This document shows, piece after piece, positions 54,643 to 62,724 of a DNA stretch of 64,000 bases. Each line of letters starts with the position of its first letter. The stretch's first letter is position 1. Source of the stretch: Nocardia anaemiae NBRC 100462 (GTDB lineage: Bacteria > Actinomycetota > Actinomycetes > Mycobacteriales > Mycobacteriaceae); assembly GCF_001612725.1 (NCBI RefSeq), contig NZ_BDAZ01000020.1:21481-85480 (forward strand), given 5' to 3'. The notes below the pieces were generated by a model. The model ran no database searches, was not told the origin of the DNA, and was given only the letters and a program-made list of their open reading frames with translations. Position numbers and translations under genes: made by a program.

Positions 54643-55110
54643 ATCCAATATCGAGTCGGAAGAGGTGGTTGGTGTGGCGGTCGGCCTCAGTGATGCACTC
54701 GCCGACATTGTGTTACCGGTTGCGCGTGCGGCGGTGATCAGTTGCCGGGCTTGTTTGACGCTGATTTCGAGCAGATCAGCGATATCTTCGTCGGTTTGAC
54801 CTTGGTCACGGATCACTGCGGCGGCAACAGCTTGGTCGGCGCGGTGGCGGGCGATCTCCTCAGTGGCTCGTGATTCGACTGCGCTGATCTGCTGGCGCAG
54901 CGCCTCGATTTCCTGGTCACGCTTGGCTTCACACGTCGTGATCGCCTGCCAATCGATGAGGTACCGCTTCACCGCGTCGGTGATCGCTCGTTCCCGCTGA
55001 CGTGCCTGTTCTCGGCGTTTGCGAATACGCGCACGCGAGCGTTCCAGTCGCTCAAGGGCTTCCGGGGATCGAACTGTCCGCGGTGACCGCGGCGGACGAC
55101 GCGACGACAT
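54571..55110 (-). CDS. basic coiled-coil protein with HTH-like C-terminal part
   Basis: 179 residues from ATG 55110, which follows AGGAGG by 7 bases. Arg-rich start (MSSRRPPRSPRTVRSPEALE), long charged helix (RARIRKRREQARQRERAI to ATEEIARHRADQAVAAAV), then GQTDEDIADLLEISVKQARQL, which reads like a sigma-type helix-turn-helix. Probably DNA binding. Its end overlaps the zinc-ribbon gene by 72 bases, tail to tail. The open frame extends upstream to 55359 but with lower third-position GC and no ribosome binding site. Confidence 0.6.
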   Translation of the reverse strand: MSSRRPPRSPRTVRSPEALERLERSRARIRKRREQARQRERAITDAVKRYLIDWQAITTCEAKRDQEIEALRQQISAVESRATEEIARHRADQAVAAAVIRDQGQTDEDIADLLEISVKQARQLITAARATGNTMSASASLRPTATPTTSSDSILDSGAGVTTGVPHEPPEVLRREGLS

Positions 55111-55349
55111 GACCGACCTCCTAGTCGGGTCTGCCTGCTGATTCTCCCGCGATCGATCATACTCCGGCACTCGCGTGGCATGTCTCGGTTGTATTTCAAC
55201 GATGATCTGTCGATTTCGATTCCTGCGCTCGCCCAGACTGGCGACCAGTGCTCCAGCACTTGTGATCTGGTCGCCGCAGTCTTGCCGCTCAGCTAACTCG
55301 GCGTACGCCTGATCCAGGTTGCGAGCAAATTCGGAACCAGATCCAGGCG

Positions 55350-56240
55350 TTATCCGCACAGGTTGGCGAGCAGAAAGTCGCGAGCGACACCGGAGGCTCG
55401 TTGAAACTGCTCCTCGTACACAGCGAAGTGCGGGCCGGGGATCAGGGCCAGTTGTTTAGGTTCCAGTGCCTCGGCGTAGCTCTGCAACGCGATATCGGCA
55501 GGTGTCAGGCTGTCCTGATCGGCGATCACCATCAGCAGGGGTGTCGGAGATACACGGCGTAGGAACGCTTCTGGGGCGTAGGACTGGAACCTGTCGATGC
55601 TGGAGAGGGTGACCTCGTTGCGCCAGGTCGGGACTTGCGGCCCGTTGGCCATCAACCAGTTGTAGACCTCGATACCGGGCATGGCGACGAGTTCGGTCGG
55701 ATCGTCGGAGGCCGCCTTGATCGTCTGGTGTGGTTTGCCGGAGGCGCGGGCCTGGCGGTCGGCGGCGATGGCCGCATGCACGGTCGGCAACATGATCGCC
55801 GGCACCAAGCTACGGAAGTTGGCCCACCCGTTGGTCAGTGGCACCTGCGATACGACCGCGCGCACACGCCGGTCGGTCGCCGCGACCACCACAACGTGGC
55901 CGCCCGCGAAGCTGGTTCCCCAGACACCGATACGTTCCGGGTCGATACCGTCCAGGGTCTGCGCGAAGGTGATCGCATCACGGTAACCCTCGATCTGCGC
56001 GAAAGGGTCTACCTCGTAACGCGGTTCACCATCGGAGGTCCCGAATCCGGGGTGGTCGTAGACCAGACAAGCCAAACCGGCCTTGCTGAACACCTCGGCA
56101 AACGGGGCGACCCATTCCTTGACGCCCGCGAATCCGTGCGTCATCACCACCAGCGGGACGAGGCCCGACGCCTGCTCGGGCCGATACAGCCAACCCCGCA
56201 AGGTCACTGCGCCACTGGTGAATTCGATATCGACACGCAT
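55350..56240 (-). CDS. alpha/beta hydrolase (dienelactone-hydrolase-like), riboswitch-linked
   Basis: 296 residues from ATG 56240 with ribosome binding site GGGAGGAACC. Oxyanion region VVMTHGFAGVKEW, nucleophile GVWGTSFAGGH, acid Asp in VIADQDSLTPADI and His in PGPHFAVYEEQF: a complete triad. Cytoplasmic; no signal peptide. Substrate unknown. A cobalamin-riboswitch signature lies 120-250 bases upstream on the same strand with no other gene between, so its expression is probably shut down by B12. Cargo of the integrated element, likely not needed for mobility. Confidence 0.88.
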   Translation of the reverse strand: MRVDIEFTSGAVTLRGWLYRPEQASGLVPLVVMTHGFAGVKEWVAPFAEVFSKAGLACLVYDHPGFGTSDGEPRYEVDPFAQIEGYRDAITFAQTLDGIDPERIGVWGTSFAGGHVVVVAATDRRVRAVVSQVPLTNGWANFRSLVPAIMLPTVHAAIAADRQARASGKPHQTIKAASDDPTELVAMPGIEVYNWLMANGPQVPTWRNEVTLSSIDRFQSYAPEAFLRRVSPTPLLMVIADQDSLTPADIALQSYAEALEPKQLALIPGPHFAVYEEQFQRASGVARDFLLANLCG

Positions 56241-56323
56241 CGCGGTTCCTCCCATTGCATCCGTCTTGTAATCAACGTACGGCGCGGGTGATCTGCTGTC
56301 GAAGGCTTCTCAAATCCTTGCGT

Positions 56324-56353
56324 CTGACCAGCTTTGAGCAGCTGCATGGTCAG
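56324..56353 (-). promoter_or_regulatory. hairpin after the B12 box (expression platform candidate)
   Basis: CTGACCA at 56353-56347 and TGGTCAG at 56330-56324 with a 16-base loop containing a second small stem. No U tract follows, so control would be by antitermination through Rho or at translation rather than by an intrinsic terminator. Confidence 0.5.
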
Positions 56354-56490
56354 TGCTGTTGGCAGGTCTCCTGACTCGTGGGGTATCGGCCTCCACTGCG
56401 CCCACCTCCCGTATCCAATTCCGCGGCGGCCGGTGTGCATAGCTCCATTCCCGGTGGCCGCGTATCTGATCGGGGCCACGACTCAACACC
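56345..56490 (-). ncRNA. cobalamin riboswitch (leader of the alpha/beta hydrolase gene)
   Basis: On the minus strand the 16 bases AGTCAGGAGACCTGCC (56376-56361) match the B12 box consensus at every fixed position. Upstream on the same strand are ACCGGGAAT, ACACCGGCCGCC and GGGCGCAGTGG, in the order expected for the conserved core, though these parts are less canonical. Downstream, CTGACCA...TGGTCAG (56353-56324) forms a 7-bp stem with an inner AGCT pairing and could be the expression platform. The hydrolase start is 84 bases after that hairpin. Confidence 0.72.
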
Positions 56491-56623
56491 ACCGCCGTGG
56501 CGGCCAATATTCGACGATCCCCGCTAGATGGGATCTTCACCAGCTCACCGCTGCACGACGCCTACGTCGGAATTGCCCCGCACGGGTGTCGCGCATGCCG
56601 ACGTCTGGACAGGAGCGACCGCG

Positions 56624-57110
56624 ATGATCGATCATGCCGATGGATTGTTCCCTCTCCCTGGGGCGTTCCCGGATGATGCTGTGCCGGTGTGCTGGTCGTA
56701 CGGCCTCGGGGTGAAGAGCACTGCGGCGATCGTGCGGACGTTGTTGGATCCGGGGTTCCGGCCGCCGGAGTTGCGGAAGGATCTGTCGAATCTGATCGTG
56801 ATTGTCGCCCAGACCGGTGATGAGTGGTCCAGTGCCTGCGATTTGGTCGCCGAGCACGTCCTGCCGTTGCTGGCCGAGCGGAGGGTGCGGCTGGTCGAGG
56901 TGGCCCGAGCAGGTCCGCGCGCCGCGGACGGCATCGTTGTAGGGCTATCCGCGGTTGGAGGAGTTCTATGTCGCGGCACCTGATTCGGTTGCTGATAAGG
57001 CGCGCGGGAAGTTCGAGATCCGATGGCGTGGCCACGCCGATCCCACGCTGCTGGCACTCGAGGACACCGCCGAGACATTCATCCCCTCGGCATCTCTGCG
57101 CGCCGCCTGA
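56624..57110 (+). pseudogene. PP-loop (PAPS-reductase-like) gene remnant
   Basis: From ATG 56624 (ribosome binding site AGGAG at 56611) 100 good residues follow: VCWSYGLGVKSTAAIVRTLL has the PP-loop ATP-binding site of adenine nucleotide alpha hydrolases, and LIVIVAQTGDEW, LVAEHVLPLLAERRVRLVEVAR match the phosphoadenosine-phosphosulfate-reductase-like proteins of actinobacterial mobile elements. After about 56915 the frame turns to low-quality sequence and stops at 56983. From about 56950 another frame encodes a clean 50-residue C-terminal piece (RLEEFYVAAPDSVADKARG to SASLRAA). The catalytic C-terminal half of the PP-loop protein is missing: an internal deletion plus frameshift. Confidence 0.65.
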
Positions 57111-57206
57111 CCCTGCCGCGGCACTGCCCGGCCCTGCGCAGGATCCCATGAACATCGACAGCGATACAACGCGTTGCGCTCTTCCCGGACAGGAGGATAT
57201 CCGATC

Positions 57207-57551
57207 ATGGCTCGACCGAAAGTGATCATCGACTGCGTCGCCAGCCGCTACCAAGGCCCCGACGAGCGGATCGTCGAGATCAGTCACGCCTGTGGTGGCG
57301 GGCTGATCAGCATCCGCGCGACCGGCTCCGGCCGACTGGTTATCGACCTGTACCGACTTCACGACACCGTCTGTCGAGGTCCACGCGCCCGCTGCGGCGA
57401 CGCCCCGCATGCCACGGCCACGCCGAAATACCAACTCACGCAACAGAAAGAGGTGAGTCATGATCGAGGTTTTCGAGCTGATGAGCTGGCTGTCCGGTCT
57501 CGATTCGACGGGCCAGGTCGGTGTCGCGGAGGGCGGACTAAGGCTGGTTGA
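57207..57551 (+). CDS. small hypothetical protein, 3' end doubtful
   Basis: ATG 57207 has a perfect AGGAGG. The first 60 residues (MARPKVIIDCVASRYQGPDE, then GGGLISIRATGSGRLVIDLYRL) look real. After about 57382 the frame becomes Arg/Cys-rich and overlaps the next gene by 92 bases; a shift of two bases there would give a stop at 57456, just before that gene. So a recent frameshift is likely. No family recognised. Confidence 0.5.
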   Translation: MARPKVIIDCVASRYQGPDERIVEISHACGGGLISIRATGSGRLVIDLYRLHDTVCRGPRARCGDAPHATATPKYQLTQQKEVSHDRGFRADELAVRSRFDGPGRCRGGRTKAG

Positions 57552-58215
57552 GGTGCGGAACGACGACCTCACCGCTGGCGCCTATATCGAGGTCGGGGGA
57601 TGCGCCGAGGAGCCCGATACTCGCACCGACCAGACCGGATCCGCCGAGGTGACCGCAGGACCGGCACGGACGACCGCTGCGCCGTATCTGGCGGTGATCA
57701 CGGTCGCGGATCTGCTGGGGATGGTTGGTGGCACGCTCACCCGCGCTGAACTCGGGCAGGTCCGTGCCCGGGTCAAGTCTTCGAGTATCGGTGAGGTGCT
57801 CGGTGATGTGGTCTTCGCGGTGACCGAGGCGCGCCGCCGTGAACTCACCGATTCCGTGCGGGCGTTCGGTGATGGCACCGCCTTCGCCGGTTGCCTCGGC
57901 GCGGTACAGCTGGCGTCGGTGCCCGCCGAGCGGATCGGATCACTGTTCACCGATATCGAAACCGCCACCGGATTGGCGTTGGTGCGGGTCCGTTGCGGCG
58001 ACGACGCCTGGTTGGGTGTCGAGGATCCCGCGACCGGCCGTCTGTTCGAGATCGACGACCTGTTCGACGCCTGGCTACACGGTGACAGTGCCTCCCCCGG
58101 CTTGACCACCCATTGGGTCGGGCACGTGGTCGACAGTTTCACCCGTGACGAACTGATCCAGACCGGGCCACACGACTATGTCCTGCCCGAAACCGTCAGG
58201 GGCCCATTGACCTGA
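57460..58215 (+). CDS. hypothetical protein of the element
   Basis: 251 residues; ribosome binding site AGAAAGAGG. Mixed alpha/beta sequence without membrane segments or Cys pairs. Notable stretches are YLAVITVADLLGMVGGTLTR near residue 68 and LALVRVRCGDDAWLGVEDPA near 170. Ends with acidic and aromatic residues. Unknown family. First gene of a co-directional series leading to the ParB-like gene. Confidence 0.65.
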   Translation: MIEVFELMSWLSGLDSTGQVGVAEGGLRLVEVRNDDLTAGAYIEVGGCAEEPDTRTDQTGSAEVTAGPARTTAAPYLAVITVADLLGMVGGTLTRAELGQVRARVKSSSIGEVLGDVVFAVTEARRRELTDSVRAFGDGTAFAGCLGAVQLASVPAERIGSLFTDIETATGLALVRVRCGDDAWLGVEDPATGRLFEIDDLFDAWLHGDSASPGLTTHWVGHVVDSFTRDELIQTGPHDYVLPETVRGPLT

Positions 58216-58295
58216 TCCACTGCGCACGGCAGCCGGCAGACCAACACACGCCAATTATATGCATTCATGCGCATGTTCATATTCAAGAAAGGGTA
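58216..58295 (+). promoter_or_regulatory. AT-rich promoter region with ATGC/GCAT motifs
   Basis: An AT-rich patch (58248-58286) in GC-rich DNA containing AATTATATGCATTCATGCGC, then ATGTTCATATTC. Overlapping small palindromes (ATGCAT, GCGC within CATGCGCATG) look like a binding site. TATATG or CATATT could serve as a -10 for the DUF3560 gene. Confidence 0.4.
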
Positions 58296-59723
58296 GTGGT
58301 GACGGTGGTGACGATTTCCCATACCGCCGTGGAAGGCACCGTGTTGGAAGGCACGGTCCGTGGCGACGGCACCTGTGAAGTGACGACGGGAGTGAGAAAG
58401 GCTGTCGGGCATTGGCGGTGGGCTCGCAGCCTGGGCATGTGGATCGTGGTGTCCTCACGTGATCGCCAGCCCAAGCAGTTCGCCATCGACGCCGCCGCGA
58501 AAGCGTTGCGGGAGGCCGGGTTCGACGTCGAGATCGAGATCGATCGCACCGCCCGCCCGCCCCTGCTCGCGGAAGGCGACCGCGCCGCACGCCAAGCCGA
58601 TCGGGTGCAGGCGTTGCAGGACAAGGCGATCCGCAAGGACGCGAAAGCTGTCGCTGCCGACTCCGCGCACGAGCGTGCTTATCAGGCGTTGCCGCCGGGT
58701 GGTGAGCCGGTCAAGATCGGCCATCACTCCGAACGCCGTCACCGGCGCGCGATCGAGAAGTCGTGGGATGCTTGGGACCGGTCGGTGCAGGCCGGTCGGG
58801 ACGCCGATCACGCGCATGTTCGCGCCGACGCGGCGGCGCGAACCACCGATCACCGCTACGCCCCACGCACCGTGGCGAATCGTATCGAGGCCCTCGAGGC
58901 CGAACAGCGCGGCGATCAACGCACCCTCGACGGTCACACGCGCGTGATCTCCCGAACCGCCGACGGTGAGGTCCAATACGCCGAAACCCACTCCCCCGCA
59001 ACGGGTGAGTACCGGCAGCGAGTCATCGACAGGATGGCCCAGCGCGCCGGTGAGATTGCCTACTGGAACCAGGTCCGCGATCAACAGATCGCCGACGGCC
59101 TGACGCCGGGCTGGGGGCCCGCGGATTTCAGCGTCGGTGACTTCGTCCGCGTCGGTGGCCGCGCGTGGCGGCAGGTCACTCGCGTGAATACGAAATCGGT
59201 GTCGGTGGCCAACATTCCGCAACAGCGCACGCCGCTGCACACCATCCTCGGCAAGCAGACCTGCCATCGCGAGGTCACCACCGACTACACCGTGCGCTAC
59301 CACGAGATCACCGCGGTGATGACCGAACCCGAAGCCCGCGACCGGTTCCCGGATGTCTTCGAGGACCTCGACGCGAGCCCGTTGCCGCCGCGTCCGAAAC
59401 GTCGTGGCGGGAAGACCAAACTCGACCATCACCGCGGCCCGCAGTCCGATCGCTGGTACTGGAAAATCGGTGGCCTCGAATACGCCGCGGTGTGGGCGCA
59501 CCCCGACCGCTGGTATGCCACCCCACCGGAGCCGGTCACCGACCCGGGGGTGGTGCGGGTGAGCGCGCAGCGCCGCGAACCGGGCCGATTACGCGGTGAG
59601 CCGATCGAGCTGCCGGTCACCGAGTTCCCGGTGTCGGGGCCGGTGTGCTGGCCCGAAGAGGTCCATAACCAGGTCCGGGTCATCGTCGAGGCCCGTACCT
59701 ACCTGCCCGCCACAGCGGCCTGA
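58296..59723 (+). CDS. DUF3560 domain protein
   Basis: 475 residues from GTG 58296 (GTG 58299 is equal), ribosome binding site AAGAAAGGG. N-terminal region reads ISHTAVEGTVLEGTVRGDGT and WRWARSLGMWIVVSSRDR. The centre has RLEALEAEQ-type helical DUF3560 features (YRPGGEPVKIG-like LPPGGEPVKIGHHSERRHRR, then SHATANRIEALEA-like RTVANRIEALEAEQRGDQRT). The C-terminal part has GDFVRVGGRAWRQVTRVNTKSV. Widespread on actinobacterial plasmids and conjugative elements; function unknown. Confidence 0.85.
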   Translation: MVTVVTISHTAVEGTVLEGTVRGDGTCEVTTGVRKAVGHWRWARSLGMWIVVSSRDRQPKQFAIDAAAKALREAGFDVEIEIDRTARPPLLAEGDRAARQADRVQALQDKAIRKDAKAVAADSAHERAYQALPPGGEPVKIGHHSERRHRRAIEKSWDAWDRSVQAGRDADHAHVRADAAARTTDHRYAPRTVANRIEALEAEQRGDQRTLDGHTRVISRTADGEVQYAETHSPATGEYRQRVIDRMAQRAGEIAYWNQVRDQQIADGLTPGWGPADFSVGDFVRVGGRAWRQVTRVNTKSVSVANIPQQRTPLHTILGKQTCHREVTTDYTVRYHEITAVMTEPEARDRFPDVFEDLDASPLPPRPKRRGGKTKLDHHRGPQSDRWYWKIGGLEYAAVWAHPDRWYATPPEPVTDPGVVRVSAQRREPGRLRGEPIELPVTEFPVSGPVCWPEEVHNQVRVIVEARTYLPATAA

Positions 59724-59746
59724 CAAACAAACCCTGTCACCGCCGC

Positions 59747-59764
59747 CCCGCATGGGTGCGGGGT
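59747..59764 (+). terminator. stem-loop after the DUF3560 gene
   Basis: CCCCGC-ATGGGT-GCGGGG, 6-bp GC stem, 23 bases after the stop codon. No U tract. Confidence 0.5.
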
Positions 59765-59797
59765 GGGCTCGTTGATCTCATGAAGGAGTTGTTCGCC

Positions 59798-59938
59798 ATG
59801 TCCGCAGACCAGCCGCCACGACCAGTGCCGCCGGAGTTCCTCGCCCAGCGGCGCACCACCCTGTCCCCGAACCCGAACTCCTGGCGGGCGTGCCTGATCT
59901 GTGGCGAGGTCGCCGACGTTTCCGGAGCGGACCGATGA
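59798..59938 (+). CDS. 46-residue protein with a C-x-x-C pair
   Basis: Ribosome binding site AAGGAG 10 bases upstream. Sequence PRPVPPEFLAQRRTTLSPNP then WRACLICGEV. The single C-x-x-C could bind zinc as a dimer. Stop overlaps the next start (ATGA), so translationally coupled. Unknown. Confidence 0.5.
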   Translation: MSADQPPRPVPPEFLAQRRTTLSPNPNSWRACLICGEVADVSGADR

Positions 59939-60216
59939 GCCGGGTGCCGGAGTTCGAGCAGTACACCGCCGCGATGCGGAACCGGACCGCGGAGTTGATG
60001 TGTTTCGAGGCCATCGGCTACGTGCGTGGCTGGTGCGACGCGCGTGGGGTCGGTGCTGGGGAGGCGATCGATTTCGGGCATGCCTTCGCCGTCCTCGTCG
60101 CCGCGGGCGGTTCGCGCCCGAATATCGCCGACGCTTGGACCAACTGGTGCCACGGCCGCGACATCGGCGCCGGCCCTGAGTTCGAGTGCACCCGGCCCGC
60201 AGCCCTGCGCCCCTGA
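59935..60216 (+). CDS. small hypothetical protein
   Basis: 93 residues. FEQYTAAMRNRTAELMCFEA and GEAIDFGHAFAVLVAAGGSR are helical and well formed; no known family. Another frame downstream (to 60346) encodes a clean-looking end, LATAVVTNDFADTAIARRRR then TQIGQPFSGPVRAAN, with no start of its own. It could be the true C-terminus lost by a frameshift near 60210. Confidence 0.5.
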   Translation: MSRVPEFEQYTAAMRNRTAELMCFEAIGYVRGWCDARGVGAGEAIDFGHAFAVLVAAGGSRPNIADAWTNWCHGRDIGAGPEFECTRPAALRP

Positions 60217-60382
60217 GCTCGGCCTCGCTACCGCGGTCGTCACCAACGACTTCGCCGACACCGCGATCGCGCGGCGCCGCCGGTCGCGGGCGCCGGTCAC
60301 CCAGATCGGGCAGCCATTCTCCGGCCCCGTCCGGGCGGCCAACTGAACACACCACGTCATCGGAAGGAAACCCGTATTCGTC

Positions 60383-60955
60383 ATGCCCGCTCCAGCATTC
60401 GCCGTCAGCGCCTACACCAATTCCACCGACTACGGATCCGCCTACACCTTGTTCGCCTCCGACGACGCCCCGATCCGTGGGCAGGTGTTCGCCGACATGG
60501 CCGAGCATCACCCGGTCATCGACCAGGTCACCGAGACCCGCCCGATGGTGGTGCTGCGGTTCTTCGGTCTCGTCGTCGAGGATGAGCGCCTCGGCAATCC
60601 CCGTGTCACCGCCCGGTTCGAACCCGGCCCGACCGGGCGCGGCGCGACCACGCTGGTGTGTCTGGGCGAACCCGGCTACCTGAACGTGCATCTGGGGTAT
60701 CCGCTGGACACGGCCGACGCGGATATCCGTGAGCTGGTGTCCGACACCGTCACCGAGATCACCGGTGAATTCCTCACCGATGACCGCGCCGCCCGCTATC
60801 GGCACTGGGCGGCCGAGCAGCGCCGCCAGAACACCGCCCGCGCCCTGGAGGCCATCCAAACCCTCGAGCAACTCGCATGTCGCCGCCACGCTACGGCCCG
60901 CGCCGAGGTCGACGCGTCGTGGGCGCTGGTGGCCGCACTGCGCCAACAGCACTGA
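60383..60955 (+). CDS. hypothetical protein of the element
   Basis: 190 residues; ribosome binding site GGAAGGAAA. Beta-rich first 110 residues (RPMVVLRFFGLVVEDERLGN, TLVCLGEPGYLNVHLGYPLD), then a charged helix (YRHWAAEQRRQNTARALEAI). Unknown family. Ends 74 bases before the DUF932-like gene. Confidence 0.6.
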   Translation: MPAPAFAVSAYTNSTDYGSAYTLFASDDAPIRGQVFADMAEHHPVIDQVTETRPMVVLRFFGLVVEDERLGNPRVTARFEPGPTGRGATTLVCLGEPGYLNVHLGYPLDTADADIRELVSDTVTEITGEFLTDDRAARYRHWAAEQRRQNTARALEAIQTLEQLACRRHATARAEVDASWALVAALRQQH

Positions 60956-61029
60956 ACCCGCACGGCGGCCCACGCCTGTACTCCCTGCCCTGTCACCTGT
61001 ATCTGCCTGTCGGAGAGGAGTTTTCACTC

Positions 61030-62262
61030 ATGTCGATCGCTACCTGTGTGCGTCACGCCGAGTTGGGGGACCTGGTCGGGCTGCTGAATGCTCAGCAGGC
61101 CGCCAAACTCGATGTCGTTGCCCCGGCATCGGCGTTGCGCGCCAGTGATGGTCTGCTGCAGTTGTCCGGGGTGGAACCGGTCATGGACGAGCGGGGTTTC
61201 ACCCTCGTCGACGGCCTCTACCGGCCCACCGCCGCCGCCGACTCCCACCTCGGATCCAAGCTCAAGATCCCCGTCGGGTACCTGAAGTGGCTGCGTGAGG
61301 AATCGCGCACCGATCTGTACGACGCCAACATCAACGGCCTGCTGCACGGCTGCGACGACCCGCGCCTGCCCAGCACGGGTGATGACCGGTCGTTTCTGCT
61401 GCGCCTGTTCACCTCCGGAGTCCCCGACGAGCCCGGGATACTGCGGGCGGTGCTCTCGGATCGCTACGGGATCATCGACAACCTCGACGTCCTCACCGCC
61501 GTACTGGAGGGCATCCGCCAAGCGGATGCGGATGTGTCTGTCCGTTCGTGTGATCTGACCGAGTCCTCCATGCACTGCAAGGTGTACTCACCGAAGGTGC
61601 GGGCGCTGGCACCGAGTTTCCTGGCGAACTATCGAACCCCGTTCGCCAACCCCGACCTCGAAGCCGAACGCCGCCGCGCCACAGGCGAACTGGATCGATG
61701 GCGCCCGGTCGCGGCCCGCGAAGGCCACGGCTATCGTCCCGGCAGCGAGCCGATCGTGTTCGCCGGGTTCCGGTTCTCCAACTCCGAGATCGGCCATCAC
61801 GCGGTCACATTGAAACCGGAACTGATGGTCGAAATCTGCGGCAACGGGCTCACGTTGCCGATGTTCGCCTACACCAAACGCCATATCGGGGATCGTCTCG
61901 AGGTCGGCGGCAGCTGGTCGCAGGACACCTACCGCAAACGCCTGGCGGTGATCACCGCTGAAACCCGCGACAAGGTCGCCGAGTGGCTGTCCCCGGAGTT
62001 CTTGACCGCCCGTGTCACCGAGTTGGAGCGACATGCCGCGACTCCCGTCGCCCACCCCGAACGCACCATCGAAGTCGTGTCCAAGAAGTTGGGGTTCACC
62101 GAGGACGAACGCACCGGCATCCTCAACCATTTCATCGCCGGCGGCCAGCTCACCGCCGCCGGGATCGCCAACGCCGTCACCAGCTACTCCCAAACCATCC
62201 CCGACCCTGTCCGCGCCGACACCCTCGACGACCTCGCCCTGGAAGCGATGTCCCTCGTTTGA
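61030..62262 (+). CDS. DUF932-like protein
   Basis: 410 residues from ATG 61030, following GGAGAGGAG. LVDGLYRPTAAADSHLGSKL, RAVLSDRYGIIDNLDVLTAV, EIGHHAVTLKPELMVEICGNGL match the DUF932 layout (phage/plasmid LGT_TIGR03299-type proteins). Cytoplasmic. These proteins are plasmid and phage borne, with suggested roles in DNA protection or replication, none proven. Confidence 0.78.
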   Translation: MSIATCVRHAELGDLVGLLNAQQAAKLDVVAPASALRASDGLLQLSGVEPVMDERGFTLVDGLYRPTAAADSHLGSKLKIPVGYLKWLREESRTDLYDANINGLLHGCDDPRLPSTGDDRSFLLRLFTSGVPDEPGILRAVLSDRYGIIDNLDVLTAVLEGIRQADADVSVRSCDLTESSMHCKVYSPKVRALAPSFLANYRTPFANPDLEAERRRATGELDRWRPVAAREGHGYRPGSEPIVFAGFRFSNSEIGHHAVTLKPELMVEICGNGLTLPMFAYTKRHIGDRLEVGGSWSQDTYRKRLAVITAETRDKVAEWLSPEFLTARVTELERHAATPVAHPERTIEVVSKKLGFTEDERTGILNHFIAGGQLTAAGIANAVTSYSQTIPDPVRADTLDDLALEAMSLV

Positions 62263-62376
62263 GCGCCACCGGCAGCCCGTGGCACAGCCCGCCGACCGGA
62301 TCTAGTCGTTGTTCTCCCTCATCCATCCCCCTGTGGGCCCTCACCGGGCCCCGCCACGCAAGGAGGTTGTTTCCGC

Positions 62377-62592
62377 ATGCCCGACACCCTGACCATCACC
62401 CGCACCGAGTTCGATAGCGCCGAACATTTCGGTACCGCCGGGACCGTCACCGCTCTCGGTGAACCCACCGTCACCCGCTGGCGTGAGCAGCACCCGGACT
62501 GGAAAGCCAAGCACTGGGGCTACAGCGCCCCCGACGACCACGGCGCGCGGTTCCTGCGCCCGATCAACGTCGCAGCCCGCACCAAGAACTAA
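62377..62592 (+). CDS. 71-residue hypothetical protein
   Basis: Strong ribosome binding site AAGGAGG. Sequence starts MPDTLTITRTEFDSAEHFGT and ends WGYSAPDDHGARFLRPINVA. No cysteines or membrane segment. Followed by two strong hairpins, so it ends a transcript or is separated from the ParB-like gene. Confidence 0.6.
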   Translation: MPDTLTITRTEFDSAEHFGTAGTVTALGEPTVTRWREQHPDWKAKHWGYSAPDDHGARFLRPINVAARTKN

Positions 62593-62614
62593 CCCTCGCA
62601 ACCGAATCCACCGC

Positions 62615-62631
62615 GCCGCCCCTCGGGCGGC
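62615..62631 (+). terminator. stem-loop 1 upstream of the ParB-like gene
   Basis: GCCGCCC-CTC-GGGCGGC, perfect 7-bp stem, 23 bases after the small-protein stop. Confidence 0.5.
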
Positions 62632-62663
62632 CCGCCACCGGTTCACCCCTCGCATATCCGCTC

Positions 62664-62696
62664 AGGCACCGGCCAGTCCAAAGCTGGCCGGTGCCT
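62664..62696 (+). terminator. stem-loop 2 upstream of the ParB-like gene
   Basis: AGGCACCGGCCAG, loop TCCAAAG, CTGGCCGGTGCCT: a perfect 13-bp stem followed by ACCTGTTT. The strongest terminator candidate in the element. It ends 28 bases before the ParB-like start. Confidence 0.7.
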
Positions 62697-62724
62697 ACCT
62701 GTTTCACGATAGGAGCCATATTCG

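Noticed and set aside
56204..56479. 91-codon minus-strand frame over the B12 box
   Set aside because: Overlaps the riboswitch and the hydrolase start in another frame; unremarkable composition; better explained as leader RNA.
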